Source of the DNA: Chloroflexota bacterium
GTDB lineage: Bacteria; Chloroflexota; Anaerolineae; Promineifilales; Promineifilaceae
Length of the DNA: 9,525 nucleotides
Assembly: GCA_024223125.1 (NCBI GenBank)
Contig: JAAEOP010001030.1
Coordinates: 1 to 9,525, forward strand
Reading direction: 5' to 3'
Shown here one piece after another: positions 1-7,590 of the stretch. The notes beneath the pieces are model-generated. The model searched no databases and was not told the origin of the DNA. It worked only from the letters and a program-made list of their open reading frames with translations. The translations under genes and the position numbers were made by a program. The number at the start of each line of letters is the position of its first letter. Within the stretch, counting starts at the first letter, position 1.

Positions 1-134
1 TAAGGAATGGGGATTTTATTAAACCCCGAACTTGTCATACCTGCGAAGGCAGGTATCCATCTTTTTAGTCGAGTGGATTCCCGCCTTCGCGGGAATGACA
101 AATTAAAGTTCATGGGATTATTTAATCCTCATTC
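1..134. other. Downstream end of the acs operon: nested inverted repeats, no gene
   Basis: No coding sequence is visible. Positions 1-15 and 124-138 form an imperfect 15-bp inverted repeat with two mismatches; the 3' arm overlaps the last codons and stop of acsC (TAG at 137-135). It encloses a REP-like palindrome (32-101). Just inside the left arm, GGGG (9-12) can pair with CCCC (24-27) and the flanking T and A runs, giving a small hairpin. On the minus strand this lies directly after acsC, so it could help end transcription or protect the mRNA 3' end. I see no classic GC stem followed by a clear U tract, so I do not call a Rho-independent terminator. Confidence 0.45.
32..101. repeat. Composite REP-like palindromic repeat
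   Basis: Outer arms TTGTCAT (32-38) and ATGACAA (95-101) enclose two GC-rich hairpins. TACCTGC/GCAGGTA (38-44 and 49-55) has a GAAG loop, and ATTCCCGC/GCGGGAAT (77-84 and 89-96) has a CTTC loop. The CCCGC-CTTC-GCGGG style matches a widespread class of bacterial intergenic palindromes with the core GTCATTCCCGCGAAGG. It sits immediately 3' of the operon, where such elements often stabilise upstream mRNA or bind gyrase or integration host factor. That role is general knowledge and is not shown here. Confidence 0.7.
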
Positions 135-1466
135 CTAAGTCAACGCCTGCTTCATAAACTTGGGCAAATCCACTGCCTCACGCGGCCCGACCTTGATCTC
201 CCAATCAGGCAACTCTTCTTCAACTTCGCCGGAAAGTACGGCCGTGTGCCCCGGCAGCGCCAAACGTTTATGATTCACTTTCTGTGCCGCCCCAAACCGC
301 TTCACATCTTTGGCAATGCGTTCGGCGTCAAACTTGCCCGCCGCCCACGCCGTCAACACACTCATCCCTTCCGCTTCCGTCACCAGCAACCAGGCGGGCA
401 GTCCGGCGCTTTCCACTTCGTTAGCCACACTGAAATAGGTGATGGAGAAATTAGTCGTCACCAGCAGCGGATCATCCGCGCCGGGATTATTGATCTCGTA
501 CAGACCGGGCTGCACCTGTATCGGTTTTTGCGGGTCGGTGTAAATGTTTTGTCTCAGCGCCAGCAGCGGATAGGCAGTCTCCGGCACAAAATGATCCAGA
601 ATGATAAAACTGCCATATTTGCCAATCGCCTGCGCGGCCAATATTGTTTCCATTTCTGGCGTGGCTGCATCCCCGGCTACGTTCAAAACGGGATAACCCA
701 AAGCGCGGAAGGTTTGCTTGAGAGCCATACGCCGGACCGTCGTGTTCGCCGTCAGCATACCGTGCAAATCGCGCTGTGCCGGAGAAATGACAATGTCATC
801 CACGCCGGCCGCTTTGATTTTTTCCGTTAACGCCACCATCTCGTCAAGGGTGTTTGCCTGCACGGCTAACGCTGCTTTGTGTGTTTTAGCTAAACCGGCC
901 ATCTCCTGCCAATTGTCGGCCGTAGCAAAAGCCAGCAGCAGCTTGTCATCATCCAATTGTGGCAGCGTCGGCTTGAGGGCTTCGGGTGGGGCAATAAGGA
1001 TGAGGGGCAGATAGGTGGTGTCGCGCACGGCCGTAACCGCGGCTGCAAAATCTCCACCATCTGACTGCACGGCAATACCGTCCCACTTTAAATCCAGGCC
1101 CACATAATCAACGCTGTATTCGGCAACGGCCGTTACCTTTTGTCGAATCGCATCTGCCAGTTCACTGTCATATACCCGCAGGAATAAACCGGCCGGGCTG
1201 AAGAACCGCTTTTCATGCCGGAACAAGACCACTTCATTGCCGGACAACACCTCGTACCCATTTGACTTGAGCGTAATCGGCCGTACCGGCGGCGCGGCCG
1301 CTTCTGACAACTGCACCTTAGCCTCTTCGCTAACAGTAGGGCAAAGCGACAGTTCCACTTGTTTTGCCGCCAGCTTCATCGCAAACGCCAAACAGGTAGG
1401 AAAACCACACTCTTTACAATTCGTCTGCGGCAGCATTTTATAAATCTGAATTCCTGAGAGAGCCAT
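135..1466 (-). CDS. acsC: Corrinoid iron-sulfur protein large (gamma) subunit
   Basis: AcsC is the [4Fe-4S]- and cobalamin-bearing subunit of the cytoplasmic CFeSP heterodimer. It takes a methyl group from methyltetrahydrofolate via AcsE and hands it to acetyl-CoA synthase. The 443-residue length matches the acetogen protein (about 446). The N-terminal cluster motif is C17-x2-C20-x4-C25-x16-C42, the spacing expected for the low-potential cluster that re-reduces Co(II). Residues ~60-320 fit the TIM-barrel domain (RRMALKQTFRALGYP, RQNIYTDPQKPIQV). Residues ~325-443 fit the C-terminal corrinoid-binding domain (TTNFSITYFSV, GMSVLTAWAAGKF, VGPREA). The ATG at 1466-1464 follows GGAG (1476-1473) with a 6-nt spacer, and this GGAG lies in the last heptamer of the spacer repeat. 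It is the last operon gene in the window, 89 bp after acsBD. The name cdhE is used for the archaeal homologue. Confidence 0.96.
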   Translation of the reverse strand: MALSGIQIYKMLPQTNCKECGFPTCLAFAMKLAAKQVELSLCPTVSEEAKVQLSEAAAPPVRPITLKSNGYEVLSGNEVVLFRHEKRFFSPAGLFLRVYDSELADAIRQKVTAVAEYSVDYVGLDLKWDGIAVQSDGGDFAAAVTAVRDTTYLPLILIAPPEALKPTLPQLDDDKLLLAFATADNWQEMAGLAKTHKAALAVQANTLDEMVALTEKIKAAGVDDIVISPAQRDLHGMLTANTTVRRMALKQTFRALGYPVLNVAGDAATPEMETILAAQAIGKYGSFIILDHFVPETAYPLLALRQNIYTDPQKPIQVQPGLYEINNPGADDPLLVTTNFSITYFSVANEVESAGLPAWLLVTEAEGMSVLTAWAAGKFDAERIAKDVKRFGAAQKVNHKRLALPGHTAVLSGEVEEELPDWEIKVGPREAVDLPKFMKQALT

Positions 1467-1555
1467 GTTTTTCTCCGTATTCCGTATTCCGTGAGCCGTG
1501 TTCCGTGTTCCGTGTTCCGTATACGGATTACGGATTACGGCTCACGGACTACGGT
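1467..1555 (-). repeat. Heptamer repeat and hairpin spacer between acsBD and acsC
   Basis: The plus strand reads as a run of degenerate heptamers from about 1473 to 1521 (units TTCCGTA, TTCCGTG, AGCCGTG). It then turns at the perfect 12-bp palindrome TCCGTATACGGA (1516-1527) into the complementary series. TCCGTGAGCCGT (1488-1499) pairs exactly with ACGGCTCACGGA (1537-1548), so most of the spacer can form one long imperfect hairpin. On the minus strand the last unit is CGGAGAA, which provides the GGAG ribosome binding site of acsC. The structure could act as an mRNA processing or stability element that sets the AcsC level relative to AcsBD; that role is inference. Confidence 0.8.
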
Positions 1556-4500
1556 TCATTTCGCCATCAAATCATCAATCGCCATCCTCACCCGCCGCAC
1601 ACTTTCGGGATGACGTAGGGTGACGATATTGGCGCCGGATTCGATGAGCATGACGGCCGTTAACGTTTCCCACGTAAGCGCCCGTTCTTGCCAATCGCCC
1701 CATTCTGCCGGGACGCCGCTGCCAACCTTCGCTTCTTTTGTTTTCCAACATTCTTCGCCGGGCGTCACCATCATTGGCAGTTGGGTCATGCCGTCCCCTT
1801 GCAGAGCCGCCAACCGCAGCCGCTCCATCACCGAGTAGCCGTACTCAAAACCGTAGCCCAACGCCCCCGTCGTCGGGTCCATAATCACCCGATCTAACGA
1901 CAAGCCCATATCGCTAATGAGGATGTTTAGCTGTTTAGCTAGGTTCACATCCATCGCTGTACGGGCAATGACCAGATGATCGTTAGCCATCGCTCCGGCG
2001 ACAATGGTACGGTAATTTTTGTCTTCGCAAATGCCCAGCAGCAGCCGTTCTCCTTTGCAAGCGTCGGCAATAGGTACGAGCAGTTCGTTGTCCTTTTCTG
2101 TCTGCCCTGGCCCAATGACGATGAGGGGCAAACCGGTGGCTTGTAAGACGGATTTGACGGTGGAAACGGCCGTGTCCGCGTTATTCTCCAGCCCCAAATT
2201 TAGTTGAATCAAATCTGCGCCAGCTTGTTCGGCCGCCTGTGCCCAACGAACGGGGTCGGTAACAGCTTCGCTCCACGTTTCCAGCAACAGTGGCGACCAA
2301 CCTTCCGGTTTGGTATCCCTGATTTCTACCGCAATCAAAGGCGGATGGGACATGACCCCTTCAAAATCCATAAACGGCATCGCCGTTTCGCCGCCAATGG
2401 TGACTGTCTTCGCCCGCGTCCCACCCTGTTCTGGCGTCGCACCGAGGGTGATTTCACGCACCTTGCCCGTCCATTTTTCTTTAGTAAGCGGAGTTTTTGT
2501 AGCGGCCGTGAGCCAGGGCTTACCAGTCATCAGTTTTCGGTTTTCAGTATTCAGTGTGGGTTTTGGTCGAGTTTTAGGTTTAGGGGCTTGGACAATGATG
2601 GGAACTTCCGCCACAGTTGGCGGAGGTTCAGGTTCATGAGCCGGTGGCGGTGTGGAAACTACGGGGGTTGGTTTAGGCATTTCTGGCACGGCCGTAGCTG
2701 GCAATGATCCCCCCAACGCGCCCAACACTGTTTGCAAGGCATCCCGTAAAGCGTCTACTGCTTCCGTCGGTGTTGTAGGAGTAGCAGTCATTTCACGCGC
2801 TTTATCCAGCAGTTCCGCCTGCCGTAAAGCGTCTGCGGCCGCTTGCTGCAACGCTTGCGCCTGCCGCAGCGCCGCTTTCTGTGCCTGCTGCAACAGTTCT
2901 GTTTGGGAGATTGGAGATTGGAGATCGGAGACTGGAGACTTGTCCTGAGCGCTGTCAAAGGATCCGAGAGGTTCTGCAACCTCAATTTTCTTCGTATCTT
3001 CCACGTCCTTTGCAATCAATTCTGGTTCGATGGATTGTGCCGCTTCCGGTTTGACTGGCTCCGGTTCAATTTCAGCAACTTCAATCAAAGATTCCACAGA
3101 TACCAACTGATCTTCACTCTCAACCTTCTCCGTGATCTCTGTGTCCTCTGTGGTTAATTCTTTGGCCATTGCTTCTTCCACAACGGCCGTCGCTTGCGCC
3201 ATCAACTCCGCATCCGGTTCAGGATACTCTTCCGGTTCGCACACCATTGGCCCCATCTGCAATACCGGATGCTGCATTTCTTCTACCCAATCTTCCAACT
3301 GTTCGACAGACATAATCTCGTCGCCGTCAGCAATACGGTCAATCAGATCGGGGATGCCTTCGCGCTCGGCCACATGTTGCAACTCATCAGCCATCGTCTG
3401 CTTGATGACCTTGCTCATCCACACCACTCGCCTAAAACCGCCGTCGGCCGAAATAAACTTGGGGCTGACCAAATAGTATTTACCTACGCCCATTACACCC
3501 GGAGTCTGTACACCGCCGCCAGCCATGCCAGCCAGGGTGCTGAACTTCATACCCGCCGGCGTCATACCTATATCCTCTCGGCTAACCACCATCACCCCTT
3601 CCACTTCGGGAATGTACATGACGATACATTCGAAACAGCCGCAAGCCGTCATTGGATTTTCCATGATGGAGTACATAGAAACGTCTTCAACGGCGCCATG
3701 CGATCCCAGCTTGGCGTAATCGAGCGTACCCTGCCAATAGCCACGCTCCTCGTCTAGCAGCTTGCCCAGCTTGATCGGTTGGTTGGGGCCAGTGGGGTTG
3801 ATGCTGTAGCTCGCTTTGCAGTCCAGCCAGTTGTACGCGCCGCACAAGCCCAATCGTTCCGGGCTGACAATGCAGACGTGGTCAGGAGCAAAGGATTGGC
3901 AAAGGGTGCAGGAGTAGAATTCATTCACGGCCGTGTCTGTCAAATCAGTCAAACGTTGGTTGCGGAAGGTGTACGCTTGCCGCGCCTTTTCCAACCATAC
4001 AGCCATCGGTTCCGGATCCGTGTAAATTGCCACCTGTACCTTGTCCACAATGGCGCCAAAGTCGGCGTGGAAACGGGCGTGTAAAATTTTGCCGAAGTGG
4101 GTTAGATCAAAACCTTTTTCCACAGCGGCCGTAGATAAACGAATCCAGGCAATATCCCGCTGACCAATATGCTGGACGCCGCTGGCGCCGTTAATAAAGT
4201 AATGAATTTGTCGCTCCAACACCGGCTCAAAATCTTTCTGCATTTCACGGCCGGCAACCTCCACCACAATGCCCAAATCCATTGAACCTTTGTCGGACAT
4301 ACCGGTAAAGTCGGGACCGACAATTTCAATTTTGCCATCGGTAACAGTGTCCATATCGGTCATATGCAGAAATTCAAAGCAGCGGGAATGTTTGCCGCCG
4401 AACTCCACCCGCATATCTGCTTTCCGCACCACTTCCCCTTCAAAAGCAGAGCCATAGGGTACGGGCACGGGCACATCAGCCATCTTGATTTTCACGCCCC

Positions 4501-5512
4501 GAATCTCGATACATTTTTGTACCAATCGTTCGGCTCGTTCCAGATCATCCGCCCCTTCGATTTCGTTGTAAGGCATGGAAACGACGTGTTCGTAGGTGGT
4601 GACACCGGTGGGCAAAATTTCGGGGATGACGGTATCGGCAATGACGGGGAAGCCAAAGTTGATGGCCCCGGCCGCGGTCGCATATTTGAGATCATCCACT
4701 TCGCCCAGGGCCAGCACAAAGGCGAAAACACGCTCTTTATTGTAGAGCAAAATGTCCCGCGCCTGCCCCGCTTTCAGGCCGCCAAAGGTGAGCGCGGAAC
4801 GGGCGGCAAAACCGAGGGCGTAAATAGCGCTTAACGTATCTGTGCCGAAGGGGACGGTATAGGTGTCGTACCCCAGTTCAACCCCTTCTTCGTGCAATTG
4901 GTGAATGATGGAACGGCCGTTTACATTCCCCGACAAAAAAGTAAGAATATTGCGCCGTTGCAATTCGCGCACTAATTTGACAGCCACTTCATTTGATTTG
5001 GCGCAGCCAACGATAGCCGCGAAACCGGGCATACGGCCGTCTACCAATTGAATTCCCCACGACCGCAGTTGAATATCGTCAATCGGCCCATTCAAATGGC
5101 CGATCAGTCCATTCCCATTGCCGCCATAAGCAGTGCCGCCGGCCAACGCAAAACCGGGCATCGGTTCTGGCTGCATGTTGTAGACAAAACGAATCGCTTC
5201 AATAACTTCGGCGGCGATCAGGGTCGCCATGCCGCCGTCTAACGTTTCACCCAGATAGGGCGTCCAATTTTGGGCCGATGGCAGCGGGTGTAACAGTTCG
5301 CGGGCATGGGTCAGGGGCGGCTGCAAGTCAACCAGCGTTTCTACTTTCGCGCCGGTCATGCCATAAATCAATGGCAAATAGTACGCTGTGTTAGGAAAGG
5401 TGACCGGCGTATGCGGCCCTTTATCAACAAGAGCCTTTTTCAACATCGTCTCAGCTTCATGAACCAGGGCATTCGCACCCCGGATGGCTCGTGTGGCTAT
5501 ATATTTTGACAT
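1556..5512 (-). CDS. acsB-acsD: Acetyl-CoA synthase (AcsB) fused to CFeSP small subunit (AcsD)
   Basis: One open frame of 1318 residues encodes two enzymes normally made separately. Residues 1-~757 are CO-methylating acetyl-CoA synthase: the A-cluster ligands are C535-x2-C538-x8-C547-x9-C557 plus the CGC motif (C624, C626), followed by FSTLAGMAGGGVQTPG and KFISADGG. The N-terminal CODH-contacting region, absent from archaeal CdhC, is present. The C-terminal 324 residues (Met995 on) are a full-length CFeSP small subunit (GATPEQGGTRAKTVTIGG, MDPTTGALGYGFEYGYS, LRHPE); a free-standing AcsD is about 323. The ~235-residue linker is acidic, then a Gln/Ala coiled coil (~870-907), then Pro-rich (~945-985). 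The chosen ATG (5512-5510) follows GGAG (5522-5519) with 6 nt between. A GTG at 5584 overlaps the cooS stop as GTGA, but it would add 24 residues translated from spacer repeat, so I reject it. AcsB builds acetyl-CoA from CO, methyl and CoA, and the fusion tethers the methyl carrier to it. Confidence 0.93.
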   Translation of the reverse strand: MSKYIATRAIRGANALVHEAETMLKKALVDKGPHTPVTFPNTAYYLPLIYGMTGAKVETLVDLQPPLTHARELLHPLPSAQNWTPYLGETLDGGMATLIAAEVIEAIRFVYNMQPEPMPGFALAGGTAYGGNGNGLIGHLNGPIDDIQLRSWGIQLVDGRMPGFAAIVGCAKSNEVAVKLVRELQRRNILTFLSGNVNGRSIIHQLHEEGVELGYDTYTVPFGTDTLSAIYALGFAARSALTFGGLKAGQARDILLYNKERVFAFVLALGEVDDLKYATAAGAINFGFPVIADTVIPEILPTGVTTYEHVVSMPYNEIEGADDLERAERLVQKCIEIRGVKIKMADVPVPVPYGSAFEGEVVRKADMRVEFGGKHSRCFEFLHMTDMDTVTDGKIEIVGPDFTGMSDKGSMDLGIVVEVAGREMQKDFEPVLERQIHYFINGASGVQHIGQRDIAWIRLSTAAVEKGFDLTHFGKILHARFHADFGAIVDKVQVAIYTDPEPMAVWLEKARQAYTFRNQRLTDLTDTAVNEFYSCTLCQSFAPDHVCIVSPERLGLCGAYNWLDCKASYSINPTGPNQPIKLGKLLDEERGYWQGTLDYAKLGSHGAVEDVSMYSIMENPMTACGCFECIVMYIPEVEGVMVVSREDIGMTPAGMKFSTLAGMAGGGVQTPGVMGVGKYYLVSPKFISADGGFRRVVWMSKVIKQTMADELQHVAEREGIPDLIDRIADGDEIMSVEQLEDWVEEMQHPVLQMGPMVCEPEEYPEPDAELMAQATAVVEEAMAKELTTEDTEITEKVESEDQLVSVESLIEVAEIEPEPVKPEAAQSIEPELIAKDVEDTKKIEVAEPLGSFDSAQDKSPVSDLQSPISQTELLQQAQKAALRQAQALQQAAADALRQAELLDKAREMTATPTTPTEAVDALRDALQTVLGALGGSLPATAVPEMPKPTPVVSTPPPAHEPEPPPTVAEVPIIVQAPKPKTRPKPTLNTENRKLMTGKPWLTAATKTPLTKEKWTGKVREITLGATPEQGGTRAKTVTIGGETAMPFMDFEGVMSHPPLIAVEIRDTKPEGWSPLLLETWSEAVTDPVRWAQAAEQAGADLIQLNLGLENNADTAVSTVKSVLQATGLPLIVIGPGQTEKDNELLVPIADACKGERLLLGICEDKNYRTIVAGAMANDHLVIARTAMDVNLAKQLNILISDMGLSLDRVIMDPTTGALGYGFEYGYSVMERLRLAALQGDGMTQLPMMVTPGEECWKTKEAKVGSGVPAEWGDWQERALTWETLTAVMLIESGANIVTLRHPESVRRVRMAIDDLMAK
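1559..2530 (-). other. acsD: AcsD module with possible internal start (Met995 of the fusion)
   Basis: The codon at 2530-2528 is ATG and begins exactly 324 codons of AcsD, the family's usual size. The sequence just 5' of it on the minus strand is a heptamer repeat of the type that precedes the acsBD and acsC starts. I see no good Shine-Dalgarno here, so independent translation is uncertain. The ATG is better read as the fossil start of a formerly separate gene. The module carries a TIM-barrel fold that pairs with AcsC to hold the corrinoid. Confidence 0.6.
2531..2558 (-). repeat. Translated heptamer repeat directly 5' of the AcsD module
   Basis: The plus strand reads CAGTTTT (2531-2537), CGGTTTT (2538-2544), CAGTATT (2545-2551), CAGTGTG (2552-2558). 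The period is seven and it abuts the ATG of Met995. It is translated as part of the peptide TLNTENRKL. The same kind of array precedes acsBD and acsC, where it is untranslated. Confidence 0.75.
2906..2940 (-). repeat. Translated heptamer array in the fusion linker
   Basis: Four consecutive units of form (T/C)(T/C)GGAGA occupy 2911-2938 (TTGGAGA, TTGGAGA, TCGGAGA, CTGGAGA), preceded by a partial GGAGA. On the minus strand they encode the stretch SPVSDLQSPISQ just before the Gln/Ala helix. The composition is typical of intergenic tandem heptamers and not of an enzyme domain. Confidence 0.75.
2939..2962 (-). repeat. Translated REP-like fragment (peptide SFDSAQDK)
   Basis: TGTCCTGAGC followed by GCTGTCAAAGGA is a known style of bacterial intergenic palindrome (TTTGACA...CAGGACA halves). 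When such elements fall inside open frames they give the peptide FDSAQDK or LRQAQDR, and here residues 851-858 are SFDSAQDK. It is contiguous with the heptamer array, so at least two intergenic-type elements sit side by side inside this gene. Identity with the repeat family is from memory of its typical translation. Confidence 0.6.
3126..3157 (-). repeat. Translated 'accacagaggacacagag'-type repeat in the linker
   Basis: The minus strand here runs through ACCACAGAGGACACAGAG and ATCACGGAG, encoding LTTEDTEITEK (around residues 786-796). Sequences of this form are frequent intergenic repeats in several environmental bacterial phyla, where chance translation gives TTEDTE peptides. It lies about 30 residues past the end of the AcsB domain, where an ancestral acsB stop codon and spacer would be expected. 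Confidence 0.55.
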
Positions 5513-5580
5513 GGTTTTCTCCGTTTTCCGTATTCCGTTTTCCGCGCTCTGTCGTCGGAATACGGAATACGGTTCGCAGT
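5513..5580 (-). repeat. Heptamer repeat and hairpin spacer between cooS and acsBD
   Basis: On the plus strand a degenerate heptamer series (TCCGTTT, TCCGTAT, TCCGTTT) spans about 5520-5540. TTCCGTATTCCG (5526-5537) pairs perfectly with CGGAATACGGAA (5556-5567), a 12-bp stem with an 18-nt loop. On the minus strand the last unit, CGGAGAA, contains the GGAG that serves as the acsBD ribosome binding site. The arrangement parallels the acsBD-acsC spacer in both repeat type and position. Confidence 0.8.
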
Positions 5581-7590
5581 TCACGTATTACCGTAAAGCG
5601 CTTCGCGCCGCCGGGCAAAGGGCAGCGCTTCTAGTTCCAGCATCCGGTCGTCGCCGCTGTCACCGAAATGGTCTGGTTGATACGGCCGTAAGCCCAGCGC
5701 CGCCCGCTTCTTATCAATATGATCCAGCGTACGCCGTATCATCTCGTCCGGGTCGCCGATAAATTCCAGTTTGCCGCCATACAATTCTTCCCAACCTTGA
5801 CTGATGTAATGGGAAACGGCGTCGCTACCGCTGACTTTGTCTGGCATCCCGCTCAATGGCGACGCACCGCCAAAGATGACGTAAGCGCCCGAGGCCACAC
5901 AGTATGCGGCAATCGCCAACGCCTTTTCGCTCATCCATTCCGGGGCCAAACCAACGGCCGGAATCTGATCAATATCGTCTCCCAGGCCACCTTCCGCTAC
6001 CATTTGCGTCAGCACGGTGAGAATGCGCGTGTTGTCTACGCAAGATCCCATGTGCAACACTGGCGGAATGCCGATGGTCTGGCACACTTCGCGCAAACCA
6101 GGGCCAACCTGGTCTAATCCCGCTTCCCCTAGCAGTAAGCCCAGTTTAGCGGCCGCAATAGCCCCACAACCCGTCTCCACCACCAGCACATCTTGCAGCA
6201 GCAGATCGCGGGTCACTTTCACATGCAAATAATCTTGCCGACTGCGCGGATTGTTGCAACCGACAATGGCCGCCACGCCGCGAATACGGCCGTCGCGAAT
6301 GGCGTCATTCAACGGCCGAAACGAAGCGCGGTAACTGCCACCCAACATGTAGTTAATGTATTCATGGGAAAAGCCGGGAATTAGTTTTTCTTTTATCTGG
6401 GGGATTTTGGTACGGCCGCGATTGGCATAATTATCAACGGCAACTTTGAGGATTTTCTTAGCCGTCGTCAGCGCCTGCCGTTCATCAAATTCAATATGGG
6501 TTGCCCCCTTGATTTTTACTTTGGGCGAGGTGGTGATGACTTTTGTATGGAAATTCTCGGCCAACCCTACCAACGCCTGCATAATGCACTGCACATCCAC
6601 CACCATCGCCTCTACAGAACCGGTGAGGATGGAGAGTTCCTGGTGCAAAAAGTTACCGGCGGCGGGAATGCCCTGGCGCATCAAAATTTCGTTGGCCGTG
6701 CAGCATATCCCGGCCAGATTGACACCGTTCGTGCCCGCTTGTCTGGCATATTCGATAATCTCCGGGTCTTGGGAGGCGGCCACAATCATCTGGCTCAGGG
6801 TCGGCTCATGACCATGCACGATGACGTTGACCATATCTTCTTTCAGTACACCTAAATTGGCTTCGCCCAAAATAGGGGCCGGCGTGCCAAAAAGAATGTC
6901 GGAAATATCGGTGGCTATCATGCTACCGCCCCAGCCATCGGCTAAAGCGGTACGCACAGCGTGGTTAAGGATATGTTCCGGCTCCTGGTCGTCGCCAATA
7001 TGGGTGCGGTGCAACGCTTCCACCACTTCGCGGTCTATGCCGCGCGGCACAACATTCAGCTCGCGCCACAGTTTGAGCCGTTTTGCGGGGGCACGATTGA
7101 CAACAACCACTTCCCCTTTTTGCTGCCCAAATTGGGAAATGTATAGGTCGGCTAATTCGTTGGCTATTTCTGCCGGCGGCCGTCCTTCAATTTCAATATC
7201 GTATTTTCGGGCCACACTCCGCAGCTTGGCCACGTCACGGATGCGGTAGCCTTCTGTTTTTTCGTTGGCGACAGCTTTGAGGGTGAAGGCCATGTCACGG
7301 CCGTGATCAGAATGAGCGGCCGCGCCGGCGGCAATGGCCCGAATCAAATTTCGCGCTTGAATGGTATCAATTGTGGCCCCACAAACGCCGGTGTCTCCTT
7401 CCTTCACCAGGCGGCAGGGTCCCATGCCACAAATTTTGCAGCACAATCCAACAGCGCCGATATTGCAAGGGGGCATCTTATCGGCACGACTAAAAGCAGT
7501 ACCCACTTCTATCTCATCCGCCCAGATCAACATTTCTTGGGCCGCTGGATCAATGGTGCATTCTTCAGGGGTTCGCATTTTCCTAGCCAT
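5581..7590 (-). CDS. cooS: Ni-Fe carbon monoxide dehydrogenase catalytic subunit
   Basis: This enzyme interconverts CO and CO2 with ferredoxin-level electrons; with AcsB it supplies CO to the A-cluster (hence the alternative name acsA). The 669-residue length is normal. D- and B-cluster ligands are C42, C50, C51, C54, C59 and C70, in the same pattern as Carboxydothermus CODH-II with a +3 shift. The His-rich proton path is present (AAHSDHGRD, ~92-100). C-cluster ligands are all visible: HGHEP (~259-261), GICCTANE (~296), VQCIMQ (~335), VGCNNP (~445), TGCGAI (~475) and HMGSCVDN (~517). The conserved lysine is in SEKALAIAAY (~556). The ATG at 7590-7588 follows AGGAG (7602-7598) with 7 nt between. 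It is flanked by the small HMA-fold gene upstream and acsBD 68 bp downstream, which points to a biosynthetic or bifunctional CODH/ACS and not a respiratory CODH. I see no truncation. Confidence 0.97.
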   Translation of the reverse strand: MARKMRTPEECTIDPAAQEMLIWADEIEVGTAFSRADKMPPCNIGAVGLCCKICGMGPCRLVKEGDTGVCGATIDTIQARNLIRAIAAGAAAHSDHGRDMAFTLKAVANEKTEGYRIRDVAKLRSVARKYDIEIEGRPPAEIANELADLYISQFGQQKGEVVVVNRAPAKRLKLWRELNVVPRGIDREVVEALHRTHIGDDQEPEHILNHAVRTALADGWGGSMIATDISDILFGTPAPILGEANLGVLKEDMVNVIVHGHEPTLSQMIVAASQDPEIIEYARQAGTNGVNLAGICCTANEILMRQGIPAAGNFLHQELSILTGSVEAMVVDVQCIMQALVGLAENFHTKVITTSPKVKIKGATHIEFDERQALTTAKKILKVAVDNYANRGRTKIPQIKEKLIPGFSHEYINYMLGGSYRASFRPLNDAIRDGRIRGVAAIVGCNNPRSRQDYLHVKVTRDLLLQDVLVVETGCGAIAAAKLGLLLGEAGLDQVGPGLREVCQTIGIPPVLHMGSCVDNTRILTVLTQMVAEGGLGDDIDQIPAVGLAPEWMSEKALAIAAYCVASGAYVIFGGASPLSGMPDKVSGSDAVSHYISQGWEELYGGKLEFIGDPDEMIRRTLDHIDKKRAALGLRPYQPDHFGDSGDDRMLELEALPFARRREALYGNT

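Noticed and set aside
246..830. Long plus-strand open frame antisense to acsC
   Set aside because: It shadows the well-supported acsC frame; the translation is Arg/His-rich and low in recognisable motifs.
1473..1553. CRISPR array in the acsBD-acsC spacer
   Set aside because: The repeated unit is only 7 bp with no unique spacers; it is a tandem heptamer array with a hairpin.
2788..3015. Separate small minus-strand gene in the linker region
   Set aside because: It is an alternative frame through repeat-rich linker sequence with Arg/Lys-rich junk and no ribosome binding site.
3132..3757. Overlapping plus-strand frames opposite the AcsB coding region
   Set aside because: They are shadows of acsBD: AcsB motifs such as the A-cluster cysteines lie on the minus strand, and none of these frames has a plausible domain.
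5513..5584. GTG start at 5584 for acsBD, overlapping the cooS stop as GTGA
   Set aside because: It would add 24 residues encoded by the heptamer spacer with no homology, whereas ATG 5512 has GGAG at a 6-nt distance and begins the AcsB-like sequence.
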